Source of the DNA: Deltaproteobacteria bacterium
Lineage (GTDB): Bacteria; Desulfobacterota; Desulfobacteria; Desulfobacterales; UBA5852
Reading direction: 5' to 3'
DNA: 64,000 bases
NCBI GenBank assembly: GCA_020444045.1
Contig: JAHLLS010000007.1
Coordinates: 1 to 64,000, forward strand
In this document: piece after piece, positions 63,790 through 64,000 of the stretch
How positions within the stretch are numbered: position 1 is the stretch's first letter
Layout of the letters: the number at the start of each line of letters is the position of its first letter
The notes under the pieces: generated by a model
What the model was told of the DNA's origin: nothing
The model's database searches: none
Seen by the model: the letters and a program-made list of their open reading frames with translations, nothing else
Position numbers and translations under genes: made by a program

Positions 63790-64000
63790 TCAGAAGGTCG
63801 AATCTGCCGGTAGTTTATGGCGCGGCATGACGGTGCAGCTTTGATCGGCTGGATCAAAAACGATAACGGCCGATCCTTCATTCAACTGGCGGCGAACCTG
63901 GTCGACTTTTTCGCGAAGCGAAGGCGGTGCCATATGCCCATAGTCCGTGCCTTCCCGGTTGACATAAGCTTCCAGCAAACCCGTCAGCGCTTCCGGGCTC
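63790..64000 (-). CDS. YheU/UPF0270-family protein, N-terminus beyond window
   Basis: The frame ends at 63790 and runs off the right edge. The visible ~69 residues read ...SPEALTGLLEAYVNREGTDYG...SLREKVDQVRRQLNEGSAVIVFD...CTVMPRHKL, matching the YheU family (E. coli YheU is about 72 aa; REGTDYG, KV-x-x-VRRQL and MPR are the shared parts). Only the first few residues should be missing. Function unknown in the family. It is followed on the same strand by recB after about 100 bases. Confidence 0.78.
   Translation of the reverse strand, partial: SPEALTGLLEAYVNREGTDYGHMAPPSLREKVDQVRRQLNEGSAVIVFDPADQSCTVMPRHKLPADSTF

Overview
The window reads as a chromosomal segment of a Gram-negative anaerobe, most likely a Desulfobacterota (deltaproteobacterial, Desulfobacterales-like) bacterium. 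This is inferred from the gene mixture: an MglA-type GTPase with DUF4388 and PilZ partners, an ADP-forming acyl-CoA synthetase, an EF-G-like paralogue, an LDH-like malate dehydrogenase, and the style of the surface polysaccharide genes. No rRNA gene, tRNA gene or CRISPR array was seen.

Region 1 (about 1-12.2 kb) is a visibly AT-rich accessory island. It holds an OafA/OatA-type acyltransferase with an SGNH domain, two methyltransferases, two sulfotransferases, two GT4 glycosyltransferases, a Wzx-like flippase and an ABC-exporter-like protein whose ATPase half has lost its nucleotide-binding motifs. Between the genes lie insertion-sequence-like scraps and a 17-bp exact repeat that carries the Shine-Dalgarno sequence of two genes. 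The island probably makes and exports a sulfated, acylated surface polysaccharide.

Region 2 (12.2-24.2 kb) has more balanced composition and is all on the plus strand. It continues the polysaccharide theme: GT4, methyltransferase, HGSNAT/DUF1624-like membrane acyltransferase, GT2, NAD-dependent epimerase, GNAT, PIG-L deacetylase, WecA-like phosphoglycosyltransferase and WbpM/CapD-like dehydratase. It ends in nucleotide-sugar genes (a left-handed beta-helix protein and glmM). A 145-bp imperfect palindrome, ERIC/MITE-like, begins at the glmM stop codon.

Region 3 (24.4-33.3 kb) carries a BAX-inhibitor-1 family protein, a small conserved protein, an xseA-xseB-ispA-dxs-tlyA run and an EF-G-like GTPase with altered G3 and G4 motifs. 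Region 4 (33.5-38.9 kb) is the most unusual part. It encodes a GrpE-like protein with a long acidic N-terminus, an Hsp70 lacking its lid and canonical linker, and a large membrane protein whose N-terminus resembles a J-domain with HPT instead of HPD and whose C-terminus is a DUF1566/Lcl domain. Together they look like a dedicated, divergent, membrane-linked Hsp70 machine.

Region 5 (39-47.6 kb, minus strand) has two unknown proteins, a spore-photolyase-like radical SAM protein and a TetR regulator, followed (in transcription order from 47.6 kb) by an operon of TPR-like protein, MglA-type GTPase, DUF4388/cyclic-nucleotide-binding protein, PilZ protein, purC and a ParB-like protein. Region 6 (47.8-64 kb) is housekeeping: mdh; ispF-uvrB-uvrC; a PHP phosphoesterase; an ADP-forming acyl-CoA synthetase overlapping a small Cys-rich protein; and recB-recD-fabH preceded by a partial YheU-family gene at the right edge.
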